From Quillaja saponaria (Eukaryota > Streptophyta > Magnoliopsida > Fabales > Quillajaceae), in contig CM055605.1 in NCBI GenBank assembly GCA_029379385.1, positions 18,573,001 to 18,637,000 of the forward strand: 64,000 nucleotides of DNA, in the 5' to 3' direction. The position numbers and the translations under genes are program-made. The notes beneath the pieces were generated by a model. It was not told the origin of the DNA. It did no database searches and saw only the letters and a program-made list of their open reading frames with translations. This document shows, piece by piece, positions 50,115 to 60,776 of the stretch. Position 1 is the first letter of the stretch, and each line of letters begins with the position of its first letter.

Positions 50115-51854
50115 TGTTAGTAGTATGTCCTAAAGCCAATGACATGTGATGTTGTGGCATATTATTTTATGTACAATCTTATTCATATTATTAATAAATA
50201 TAAGTGACAAACATTATCATGTATAAGAGTTATTAATTAATCATCATGAGTCCAAAGAATTAAAGTAATGGAAATAAGCATCATGATAAGAATATGCTAA
50301 TGAGATGTATTTCCTTTAAGCTTAATTCTTAAATATTCCTAATCATAGGATCACTAAGTAGGGCATTAGTGAATCCAGATAGATTAGTACATATCTAGTT
50401 GGCTCAAAGAGTTGAAGGTGGCTAATCTCATAGTCACTTGTGTATGAGACACTAAGACAGATATGTAGGTGCTCATTAGAGAATGAGTTCATTGAATTGA
50501 CTCAACTGAGAACACCTATATAGAGTTTCTCTACATATCAATAGGTGGTTCTTATGTTACAGTTGTGCAAATAGTCCTTTGACTTGAGACATCAAAGTTA
50601 TCTTGTATGTACGTCATTATACTTTGATACTATTTCTGATTCTATTAATAAGTCACCTAAGAAGTAGTAATTGAGTATAATAACTTACATATGGAGGTAT
50701 GTGAATGTGCAATAAATTATCTATCACTCTTAGTAGAAAAGAGAGAGTGTTATATGTGGTTTATAAAAGATTTAACTTAAAGTCTATGGCCATAGCAGGG
50801 TGGATATTAGAATATGAGTTTCTAATTTTTTCAATGAAGTTATAATCTTAAGATTAGACACATATGATTAAATTTAGGGTTTGACATTATTTCCATACCC
50901 AAATAGATTTAATTGGGACATTGCATGATAGAAGGATTGAAATGCATGGTAACTGTGAACAGAGAGGTTCAAAAGGTTCACTGTCATATTCATACTATTA
51001 TAGGTAGTCATCATGTGCTGCTAGGCACCAATCTTGACTTGTAGGAAACCTTGATAATTAATTAATATCTATAGATGATTAATTATTTAATCTTAATTTA
51101 AAGGGTGAATTAAAAAGAGTTTTAATTTTAATAATTAGAGTGAGTTCTAATTTAATTGAACAGGGTCCAGTAATAAATATGTAAAAGTTACATGCCTACT
51201 GTCCATCAGTAGTTTGAACCTAAGAGGTCACACAAAAAATGACGACATTCAATTAAGGAGAGTTTTGAGGCAATCATGTAATTATTATAGTTTGTTAGGC
51301 ATTAGATTTAATTATGATTAAATCCTAATGTTAGCATAATCTCTAATGTGTTAGGATTGTCCAATACATAAGGAAGGGGCTAGTCTTTATAAAATATAAG
51401 ACTTAACAAATTAAAAAAAAGAAACAAAAGAGAAAAATAATTATACGTACTGTACAGAAAGCCTAAAATCCATCAAATAGATTTTAGGATCATGAGAGTT
51501 TCTAAATTACAAGAGAGATTCAGTAACTTATGCTAGCACACAAAGAATCCCTTAATAACCCCTTTCATCTTCAAGCATGAAGATCCTTAGTTGGATTTGT
51601 TCGTGTGGATACGCTTAGAGACATGACACTTATGTCATTGCTGTGCTCTAGATGAATCAATGAAGGAGTGAATGCCGATCAAGAACACAATGAAAGAATT
51701 AAAAGCCTCGAAGGTACATAGTTATCTACTTGTTTAATTATTAAACTATAATTAGGATCTTTCATATAATTATAAGATGATTTCGGGTTAAAGGAATCAA
51801 AAATTTAAATTTCACTGCGCATATGATTGCCATATTTTACACTGATTCCTCACA
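50115..51854. mobile_element. 1.74 kb solo-LTR-like insertion inside the inner Copia 5' LTR
   Basis: The inner LTR breaks after TGTGG (50,110-50,114) and resumes after TGTGA (51,855-51,859), a 5 bp duplication with one change. The insert begins TGTTAGTAG and ends CCTCACA, so it has the TG...CA termini of an LTR. It has no coding capacity, primer-binding site or polypurine tract. A CTTTATAAAATAT TATA-like site lies near 51,388. A single long LTR left by recombination between the two LTRs of a full element is the simplest reading. A non-coding retroelement is the alternative. Confidence 0.78.
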
Positions 51855-54800
51855 TGTGAGACTAATAACAACATAAACTATATGGGACATAAATTATTCT
51901 AACAATGATTATGTTAAAGTTAGGTGTTGGCAGTATTTCAATCATGCTTGCCAACCAAAGGAAGTTCCTCACTTACAACACTTTCATTGTCAGATCTACA
52001 AGATCCTGAGTAGATTCGAGATACAGGTGCAACCTCCTATATGATAGGGAATATAGGTAAATCTTCATTATAAAGTTAACATGGTCATAGTGTAACTTAC
52101 AAAAATAGAACCTTTCAACTTGATAATGTGTTGTTAGTTCCTAATCTGAAAAAGAATCTCCTCTCAGCTAGTCAATTTACTTCTGATAATTCCTATGTAT
52201 TTGAATTTTCTTCCCTTGGATTTTCTATTAAGGACCAAAGGATGGGGAAGCTTATGGGGAAAGGTAGTAGATTAGGAAGTCTCTACTCACTCGGGAGAGA
52301 CCAGACATCATTTTTTTTCAGTAAGGTTGCGTCGAGCTTCAAATGTGGTTTGGCATCTACGACTTAGACATCCTTAACTTTAAGTAGTGAGTTTCTTGAG
52401 TAAAAGTAATATGATTTCAGTCAGTAAAGGAATGATACTACATTTGTTTGTCGTAATTGTAGGTTGGCTGACAGTAGCAAGCTTCCTTTTACGTCATCTT
52501 TAATTCATTCTGAAATTCCATTGGCTAAGATTAACTGTGACATTTGGAGATCAGCCTAGTTGCTTTTGTTCAAGATTTTAGATTTTATACCTCCTTTGTT
52601 GATGATTAAAGTACTTCAGTGTGATGAAGGACGTGAATTCACTAGTAATTTATTTATTTATTATTATTATTTTTTTTTTTTTAATTTTTTTTAGGTGAAT
52701 TTCTAAGAGACTTTGGTATTACACTTCAATCATCTTGTCTCAAAACTCCAGAACAAAATGGTTTTGTTGAAAGAAGATATAGAAGCATAATGAATTCGGA
52801 TTGTCAATGATGTTTATGAGGAAGTCGCACAATCTCTTTGGGTCGAGGCCTTTTCTATGACAGTTTTCTGGTCAATTGTCTTCCTTTTTCTACTTTGGAT
52901 ATGTGTTCTCCAATTAAATTGTTGTTTGGCAAAAATCCTAATTACTCTTCTTTTAGAACTTTTGGAAATAGGTGTTATCCACACTTACGTGATTATGCTA
53001 TAAGAATAAATTCTTTACTTCCTTTTTGCCTTGCATATTTGTTGGTTATAGTTTAAAACACAAAGGATATAGATTTTTGCATCCTCAAAATGGTTGTTTC
53101 TACATATCTCGGCATGTTATCTTTGATGAGTCCTGTATGTCATATGATGATTCTTGTATAACAGTTGATTATGATGCACAAGGGGAGAATGATCTCTCTA
53201 CTACAACTTTTCTTGAATGGGTAGACAATTTTCCTCTTAATAAGTCTATGCAAACTAAACAAATAACTTCTAATATTCGAGCTTTCAAGTCTTATGTGCC
53301 CCAAACCCACCATATATTGCAAAGCAAACTCCTATTCAACCACTACATGATGAACTAACCACTGTTGATTCCCCTACCAGCGCATGTTTTAATCCCACAG
53401 TCACCATTCAACTTGATGAACCACTAGTTGAATTACAACACAATTATAGATTCTATACCCACCACCCAGTCGAATGAACTATTATGTGAACAACAATCAA
53501 TAAGTATAGCTCATGGTACAATCATCGAGCCTTCCACAATTATAGCCTAAAGTACAATCACTGAGCTTTCCATTTCCTTGTCCATTAATCCTTTGCCTCC
53601 AGCTGTTGCCACCTTGGACCAAGCAAAACTTTGACATTCTTCTCGTCCTCCAAAACCATCTCTTAGATAGCCACCTTCAGATTATGCCTTACTCAAAATT
53701 CAAACAAACATTTCACATGAACCTGGAATTAACAAAAGAGGCTTTAAATCATCAAGGTTGGCTTGATGCTATGCATGAAGAACTTGTTGCACTTAAAATG
53801 GACTTTAGTACATGGATCATCTAAACAAAATATGGTAGGGTGTCTATGGGTTTATAAAGTAAAGCTAAGTGCTGATGGTTCGGTTGAGAGACCTAAGGCA
53901 CGATTACTTGTAAAGGGGTTCACTCAAGTTGAAGGGGTTGCTTTTGAAGAGAATTTTTCACCTTTTACGAAACCACAAACAATAAGATTGTTCTTACTGT
54001 GAATATCGATAGAACATCTGACATTTGGATGTTAAAAATGGTTTCCTAAAGAGCTTATTTATATAGAGCAACCACCTCAATTTAAAGATTCATTCCACCT
54101 AGACTATGTATATTAGCTTTCTCGTGCTTTATATGGTCTAAAGAAAGCACCAAGGGCATGGTTTGATTGATTCAGTGCTTTGCTTCTTCTTTTTTATTTT
54201 TCTTGTAGTAGTCACGATCCCTCATTGTTTGAACTTAACCACACTCATGGTATAATCATTGACTTGTGTATGTCGATGACATTATATTCTCAGGTGACAA
54301 CTCAAGTTCTGTTGACCATTTTATACAACGCTTAGGTAAGGAATTCTCAATGAAGGATCTTAGATCTCCAAATTATTTTCTTAACATCGAAGTGCTGCCT
54401 TCATATTCAGGACTTCTCCTTAACTAGACAAAGTATGCTCATGATATTCTTTCTAAAGCAGGTATGCTCTTTAGTAAGCCCAATGCTACTCCTATGGCAA
54501 TTAAACATGGTTTTAGTAAATCGTCTATCCCACTTACAGATATTAATGTTTTTTCTATTTTGGTGGCTGCATTGCAGTATTTAATAATCACTTGACTGAA
54601 CTTGTCCTATACTGTTAACTTAATTTACCAATTCATGCACGAGCCAAATACTGACCATCTTCATCTTGTTAAACAAATCCTGCGTTATATCAAAGGAACC
54701 TTGGATTTTGGCTTGCATCTATCTAGTATTAATGATTTGCAATTTTATGCCTATTTAGATGCTAAATGGGCAAGTTATCTGATTACTAGGTGGTCCACCA

Positions 54801-55227
54801 CATATTATTGTGTATATTTAGGTGCAAATTTAATATCATGGGTTGCTAAGAAACAACCTAGAGTTGCGAAAAGTAAGCTTAAATGGGGTGCATGTCCATG
54901 GCCTCTACAGCTGCCAAGCTAACATGGACATGCTTTATTTTTTGCAACTTAGGAATTCCTCTTTGGAAACCGCCAACATTTTTCTGGGATAACATAAGCT
55001 CTTTAATATGAATGTAAATTGAGTATTTCATACTCGTACCAAGCATGTGGAACTTGATTATCATTTTGTTAGAGAGAAGGTTACTCTTGGATCTCTCATT
55101 ACACGTTCTACTTATTCTTTTTCCAACTTGCTGACTATCTTTACCGAGCCATTAGCGAAAGGTCCATTTCAAGATTTAGAAATCAAGCTTGGTGTGTATT
55201 ATGCTGCCACCTACGCTTGAGGAGGAG

Positions 55228-55469
55228 TGATAAACATGAGGTTTTGAACCCAGCTGATCAACACCTATGTGATAAAGATAAAGATAAAAACATATCAGAA
55301 GATACAGGATAAGTATTAGTTGTTGAACTTTTGAATTGCTATAGTTATCTCTAAGGAAATTTTACACTATACACATACGTACTACAAATACAATGAGCAG
55401 CTAAACAATTGTCACTCAATGAAATAGAGTGAGTTGACAAATATATAGCCAGAATTCATTCTTTTTACA
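55228..55469 (+). repeat. 3' LTR of outer Copia element
   Basis: Begins TGATAAACATG after a purine-rich GGAGGAG, and ends TTTTTACA before AGGAC. Confidence 0.85.
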
Positions 55470-55654
55470 AGGACATGCATAATAATAGTATGTTTGGTTT
55501 ACAGATTGCATAAGTTAGTTTCACAAAAAAAAAAATATATATATATATATTTTTTTTTTTTTTAATTAATAATTAAATAATGTTAAAAATACTATATTAT
55601 TCAAATGTCATTACAATAATAAGCATTGTTCTATATTACATAGTATTGAATAAT

Positions 55655-56380
55655 TTAATAAAAACCTTTACGTAATTTATCATTTATCATTTCTTGCAAG
55701 GTTCCAGTAAAGTTTATTGGTTCATGGATAGCATTTAATTTATTTTGTAAATGGAGACTCCATATTGATTTTGGGATCAAACTAGAAAAACTATTTGAAA
55801 AAAAAAAAAAAAATAATTCCAAAATCTCAAGATTTTCCAATACTCCAATCCAATCAAGAATCACTCCAATAAATGCATTTTCCCATAAACTAATAAGCAC
55901 ATGAAGCTAGTCTCTGCATTGACTCAGGAAGATTGCCAGAAAAGAAATTATCACTAAAATCAAACTATTTTTAAAACTATACAGCCTTGAATATCCATAG
56001 GAAGCCTGCCAATGAAGCGTTTCTTGTCTAAACTTATTTCCCTCAAATCATTTAGTTTTTCAATTCCTTCAGGAATTTCTGCATCAAACAAATTATCATA
56101 TAGATCAAGTGATTGAAGTCCCCTCAAAAACCATATGCCAGATGGTAATCTCCATACAAATAATTGGAGGAGAACTTAACTCCCTGCCAATGTCCAACAT
56201 GAACTCAAAGAATCATGAAACTTCCCAGCATGAGCAAGATTTGAGCGAAGTTTGGGGATTTGATCAAGAAGGAGAGGAGAGGACATATAAAAGACTGACA
56301 ATTTGTTAAAAGACAAAGGCAAGTAAGACATTTCATATTTCAATATGTTAAATACTTTTACTGATTGGTCAGTATTCATC
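55655..56380 (-). pseudogene. LRR receptor-like kinase pseudogene fragment (ectodomain only)
   Basis: The minus strand carries leucine-rich repeats of the plant extracellular type, split by frame shifts. Examples are RGLQSLDLYDNLFDAEIPEG and IEKLNDLREISLDKKRFIGR (about 56,140-56,010), then SLWENAFIGVILDWIGVLEN and IPKSIWSL (55,895-55,740). The order and the absence of other domains resemble PXC2/MIK-like LRR receptor kinases. No signal peptide, transmembrane segment or kinase domain is visible. A poly-T/A run at 55,799-55,813 replaces part of one repeat with phenylalanines. The fragment seems to hold about five repeats. It is certainly broken; the subfamily is a guess. Confidence 0.7.
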
Positions 56381-56708
56381 TGTTCTTGCTGATTGCGTTT
56401 GGCTTAGTCATGCAATTTATGAAACCAGACTCCCCGCAACTCTACAAATGTCAATCGGGCCTGTAATCCTTAAACCAAACAGGCCCTTAGTCATTACTCC
56501 TTTACTTGACATTGCAATTGAGATAGAAACTCGTAAAGATCAAAATAATATTTAAATCAAAAATTAAGAAATTATATCATAAGAAATTTGAGGTAAACTG
56601 TGTAATTTTTCTTAAATTTCATCAATTTCGTAAGCAGTACCAACCTAGAAGCCTTTAGTTTTGTAGAAACCCGAAAGGGCAAGGACTAATGATAAGCCCC
56701 AAAACAAT
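56381..56708. other. Intergenic, divergent between LRR pseudogene and membrane-protein gene
   Basis: About 330 bp without coding sequence. It would hold the promoter of the plus-strand gene that starts near 56,709-56,850. No clear TATA box. Confidence 0.35.
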
Positions 56709-59700
56709 GTGAATGTTACCTCTATCTTGAAAGAGAAAGAACCCCGTGTGTTAAGGAGATGGGGACCGTTAATTTTCTTTCCACTTCCATGGTATCCGAC
56801 TCCATTCTTCCCCAGCCACCAAGCCAAGACTAACAAGTTGAATCATGTAACCGCCACAACGCATTCTATTTCTGATGGAACCAAACCTCATTATCTAGAA
56901 CACCTGTCATCTGTATTCCATTGCCCACTTGAAATCAACCTTTGTTATACCCATTCAAATGCAAGATCTACCTTTTTTGCTAATTGCTCCCTCAATCAAG
57001 GAATAGAAGGAGATAAATGTCCTCAAAATGAAGAATTTAAGGTATAAAAAGCCCTTTCTCTCTCTCTCAAGTTTATCTCTTAATTATTAGTGTTTTGTAT
57101 TTTTAATGCTAGAGTCCGGAGAGGAAAGGATTTTGGAGCAAATTAAAGATATGTAATCGATTTTAGCTCTTAGGCTTACACCCAGTAGCATTTTTCTATT
57201 TTGAATCTCAATTGTTCTAGAGTTACTATCATATAGTTTAATTTATGAGTTTATGAATTGAGTTTTTTGATTTGCAATCAAAGATAGTTTTAAGTGCATT
57301 TGAATTAAAAAGTTATCATAAAGTGTAAACAAGCATGCTTTTGAAGGAGAAGTGATTTTCAATCAAATTGGTTCTAAGTATTTTTATGTTGTAAAAATTA
57401 AATTATATTTCGTTTTGATTAATTTGTCAGATTGATTCTGTTGAGATGTGTTCAAAACTTGCAAAGCTTGGGTTGGCTGCTGTTCTTGCTTACAGATTGT
57501 TTGATGGTGTGACTGATGCAAGTTTCTTTGTCCTTTCTTTCCTTGGGTATGAGAAAAGTACAATGAAGAATCCTATAGCTAATCTTCAGGCATTATTAGG
57601 GTAAGTGTGCTTGATTACTGAATTGCACTCTCTTATTTGTTTAATTGTATTGTACCTAGAATCTCTTGTAGTCTTGTCATATTCTTTTGTGGTGTTGGCC
57701 AAGATTAGATATAGTTATGGTTTCTGAAAATAACTGACGAGAAGAAAAAATGTCTGTTTATTCTCTTTCAACTTTGGATGTTTTATTTTTCTGAACCTAG
57801 GATTAAAATTAAATATTGTATGATCTATAATAATGATAGAACAATATCCTGGATGTGATACTTACTTTGCTATTATTAGTAATTAGCAAGTGGAATAGCT
57901 AATTTGGACCAGTATCAGGAGAGCCGACAGGCTTTATTCACAATGGATGAAGTTTATGAGCAGTTATGCAATCCTTATGTTTGTGATTGGAATGATAAAG
58001 CTCTTTAGAGGCTTGTGGCAGTAATAGATATTAGGTAATGACTGTGAGAGTGAAAGCAATATGACTTATGTAGTTAGGTTATTTTGACGATGAGTGGTTC
58101 ACAAAAGTAAGGCTAGATGAATGAAATAATGAATTGTGGCTGAAGCATCATCAGATCAACAAAAATTGAGGCTAAAGGGTAAACTTCAGTACAAGCAGTA
58201 CGATGTGTACAATATGTTGAAGTAAATAGTGAGGTGGGTAGTCTAACTAGGTGCTCGTGAGCTCCTCTGATAGGGATTCCAGAAGGTGATTTATACTTTG
58301 CTGGAAGAGTGGTTTCCTCTAGCCCTTCCAGGTGGCTTTGTTAAGAAAAGATCTTTTGCAAGAAGGATGGCTAGAGATTTCTTGTAAAAACATCAGCCCT
58401 TGGTCTTTCTATCCACTTTCCTTGCTTCACCATACTTGGCGAGCGATGGAGAATGTTTAACTTAGATCCAGTAACTTGTTAGGAGTGGGTTTTGGCTTGT
58501 CTCTTGCTCTAATAATATGGTAAGTTTCCCAAGCTCCTACCTTTAGCAGTAGTCCAAAAAGCATAGGGGTCGGGTAATAGAGGGAGTATCTGACTCACAA
58601 CTAGTTAGTTAACAACCTGAATGCGCTAGCACTAAGCTACTGGAGAACAATAGGAAATTAGCTCTCATAGAGTTCAATTCCAGTTCTCGCTGTGCTCTAC
58701 CTCTCCATAGGCTAGTTTCAAGTTCTATCACAGATGCAATCTAGTATAGCAAGCCTGCCTTTCAAAACATTTACATTATCTTTCCCTTAATTCTCATATA
58801 TGGTGGATTTATCTAGTCCCTAAGATTTGGTTTTTGAGGATGATGAGTTGTTCATGGTATCATCTTACACCAACAAGCTTTGATAACAAAAAATAGTGAA
58901 TAGAAGTTGAAGTTGTGAAAACCTATTACATTTGCTCAGTTTTGTTTCATAAAAATTTGACAAGGGTACGCACTTCAATATTTCATTTAGCCTGATATGA
59001 ACCGCTATAACCATGTATGAAGAACCTTTTCAATTGAAACCAAATTATATTTTTCTAGATCATGCCAATTCCCGTAGTAGATTATCTTATGCATCTCATT
59101 TCCCTGAAGGCTACATTCTCCTCTAATTTTTCTGCAACCATATCATTCCTAATGATGACTACTATCCATTTTATACTTGGTCTATTCTTACCTTGATGCA
59201 GGATAAAGGAGATAAAAGAAAGGCAATAGTAATCACTTTGATGTGTTACTTATGGTAGTATTAGGATAAATCTAAGTGTAATGATTGAGGGTTCTTAGGG
59301 TTGCAAGGTGCAGTCTCCTTATAAGACATCATTGCAATAAGTTATCGGTTCTGCTATGTTCACATAGAAATTTGCTCAGTGCACAGTGACCCTCTGTGAG
59401 GGTGAATTGGCTAACACGAGCTCTACCCCTCACCTGGGGGGCTCTCGTGTATGGAGAATTTTTTATTTTTTTTTTCCGTGAACATATCCCCAGCCTAAGT
59501 TATTATGAGACATTATAACTTGTTATGTTAAAGATATATATAATGAAAATAAACCTCTCATTTTGGGTTTTCAAGATTTTATCAGAAATTAAGATTTTTC
59601 TTATTTAGCATCTTGAAAGGGGTTTAACCTTTGTTTATCTCGAAGAAAGCTTCAGATTTTGGTAGAAGATTGAAGTATGCTTCAATCATACCTCACTCTT

Positions 59701-60442
59701 ATCTACGTCATATGATTCAGATCTATTTTGACCTTCCTATATGAATAGTCTTTCTCTTATGCATTGGGTATTTTGCTATGAAGTTGTTCATGCCCAAAGC
59801 ATTTTTGAGAATTCTCCTCATTTTATCTTTATTGAAGTGACCTTTACTTTTGAGTGAATATCTATAGTTCTTTTCCTATTATTTCTAGTATTATCGTACA
59901 TCCACATTGAGTTCCTCATCATGTTTATCCATGTTCTGTCTGACTGTACTATCGAATATAGTGGGGTATTACAGACCAGTAAAACTAACCCTTTAGCTTG
60001 CTGGGTTATATTTTCACTGCAGTGAACTATGATTGTATGTTAACAATAAAAAAAAATCATGATGCATCATCTACCCAAATCCATTATGATTATGAGGTTC
60101 ATTAAGTGGTCACGCATATATGTGGATTTTTGTCTTTTAAAAAATTTCTGTTCATATTGTTTGTTTTAATATCTCCTGCCTTTTATTGACAACTTGACTG
60201 GTTTTTCTTCGTTCTTTCTTAGTACATATGTCACTTCACTGACTTGTAACAACATCATAAGGACATTTTGAGTTGCCGGAGCAGCTGTACTGGCACCTTT
60301 AATTGACAAAGGATTGAAAAAGATCCAGAAGTACTTCAATTTCCCAAATCTTGTGTATGCCTTTCCAGTTGTTGTTTCTATAGTTGCTGCGTCATGTTTA
60401 TCAGTTGTTGGCTTGTTAATCCTTTCAAGATGGGGAAAGTGA
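56709..60442 (+). pseudogene. Three-exon membrane-protein gene of unknown function with one nonsense codon
   Basis: The exons are 56,709-57,041, 57,431-57,600 (acceptor TTTGTCAG) and 60,223-60,442 (acceptor TTCTTTCTTAG). All junction phases agree, giving about 240 codons. Exon 2 holds LAKLGLAAVLAYRLFDGVTD and FFVLSFLGYEKSTMKNP. Exon 3 ends VYAFPVVVSIVAASCLSVVG, LLILSRWGK, stop. The hydrophobic segments and Ser/Thr/His-rich N-terminus suggest a plastid or organelle membrane protein, but I do not recognise the family. TGA at 60,269-60,271 (codon 184) falls in an otherwise conserved-looking stretch (RTF-stop-VAGAAVLAPLIDKG); CGA to TGA is the likely change. The start is uncertain, and a lost base near 56,848 may have destroyed an original ATG. 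The 2.6 kb second intron shows an imperfect hairpin at 59,416-59,451 and nothing else recognised. Confidence 0.65.
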
Positions 60443-60776
60443 GGTGCTCAAATATTTGCTCCAAATTAAATTTTATAGTGAAAATTCTTGGTTATACCTT
60501 TAAAACTTACCAAGTTGCATTACATTGCATTTGCATTCAAAATGTCAAAACATAATGCTGAAAGTCATTCAGAATTTACCATAATATAGAATAGTTTTTA
60601 TGTTTACTTGTAGATTCTTTGGGCATTATGTGCATTTTAATTTCAAATTTTTCATGCTTGCAGCCACTATTGGTTTAGTTGTTTAGCCTTACAACTCATT
60701 ACATTTGTTTGTTTACTGGGATTTGGTTATCTGTTTCGAGGAAAAATAAGAATAGAGAAGTGCCTCTTGCATTAAC
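60443..60776. other. Convergent 3' flanks
   Basis: AT-rich sequence between the stop of the plus-strand membrane-protein gene and the stop of the minus-strand aspartic protease. No terminator-like structure recognised. Confidence 0.4.

Larger units (their letters stand above)
45692..51904 (-). mobile_element. Inner Ty1/copia retrotransposon inserted in the outer gag
   Basis: A perfect 5 bp target duplication ATGAT flanks it (45,687-45,691 and 51,905-51,909). LTRs: 45,692-45,861, and 50,003-51,904 interrupted by a further insertion. On the minus strand: primer-binding site TGGTATTAGATC (49,986-50,002 region) and gag (about 49,260-48,600). The integrase part is at 48,602-48,396 (SPFMLIHSDVWG, RYFVTFVDDF). 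Reverse transcriptase covers 47,400-46,740 (YGIDYSETFSPVAKITLV, IVYIDDIVITGDD). RNase H is at 46,190-45,870 (CDNQAALYIASNPVFYERTK). A polypurine tract (TTGAAGGGGAGA) precedes the 3' LTR. The LTRs differ at only about eight positions over the shared ~110 bp plus a 14 bp duplication, so it is younger than its host element. Stops remain in pol. Confidence 0.9.
44355..55469 (+). mobile_element. Outer Ty1/copia retrotransposon of a three-level nest
   Basis: The LTRs are 44,355-44,602 and 55,228-55,469 and start TGATAAA. The flanks are AGGAT (44,350-44,354) and AGGAC (55,470-55,474), a 5 bp target duplication with one change. A primer-binding site TTGGTATCAGAGC follows the left LTR. Gag is at 44,730-45,690. 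Its zinc knuckle is interrupted by the inner element and resumes at 51,910 (VYGHYD, then YVKVRCWQYFNHACQ). Protease/integrase remnants cover 52,000-52,800, with a poly-T run near 52,670. Reverse transcriptase covers 53,760-54,480 (GCLWVYKVKLSADGSVE, YGLKKAPRAW). RNase H follows to about 55,215. Stops are abundant. Without the insertion it would be about 4.9 kb. Confidence 0.9.

Noticed and set aside
59416..59451. Imperfect hairpin ACACGAG...CTCGTGT as a microRNA precursor or terminator
   Set aside because: The stem is short (about 15 bp with mismatches) and isolated. There is no miRNA-like duplex or known family.
60269..60271. TGA as a recoded (selenocysteine or edited) codon
   Set aside because: Land plants lack selenocysteine insertion for TGA, and nuclear transcripts are not C-to-U edited, so a simple nonsense mutation is far more likely.
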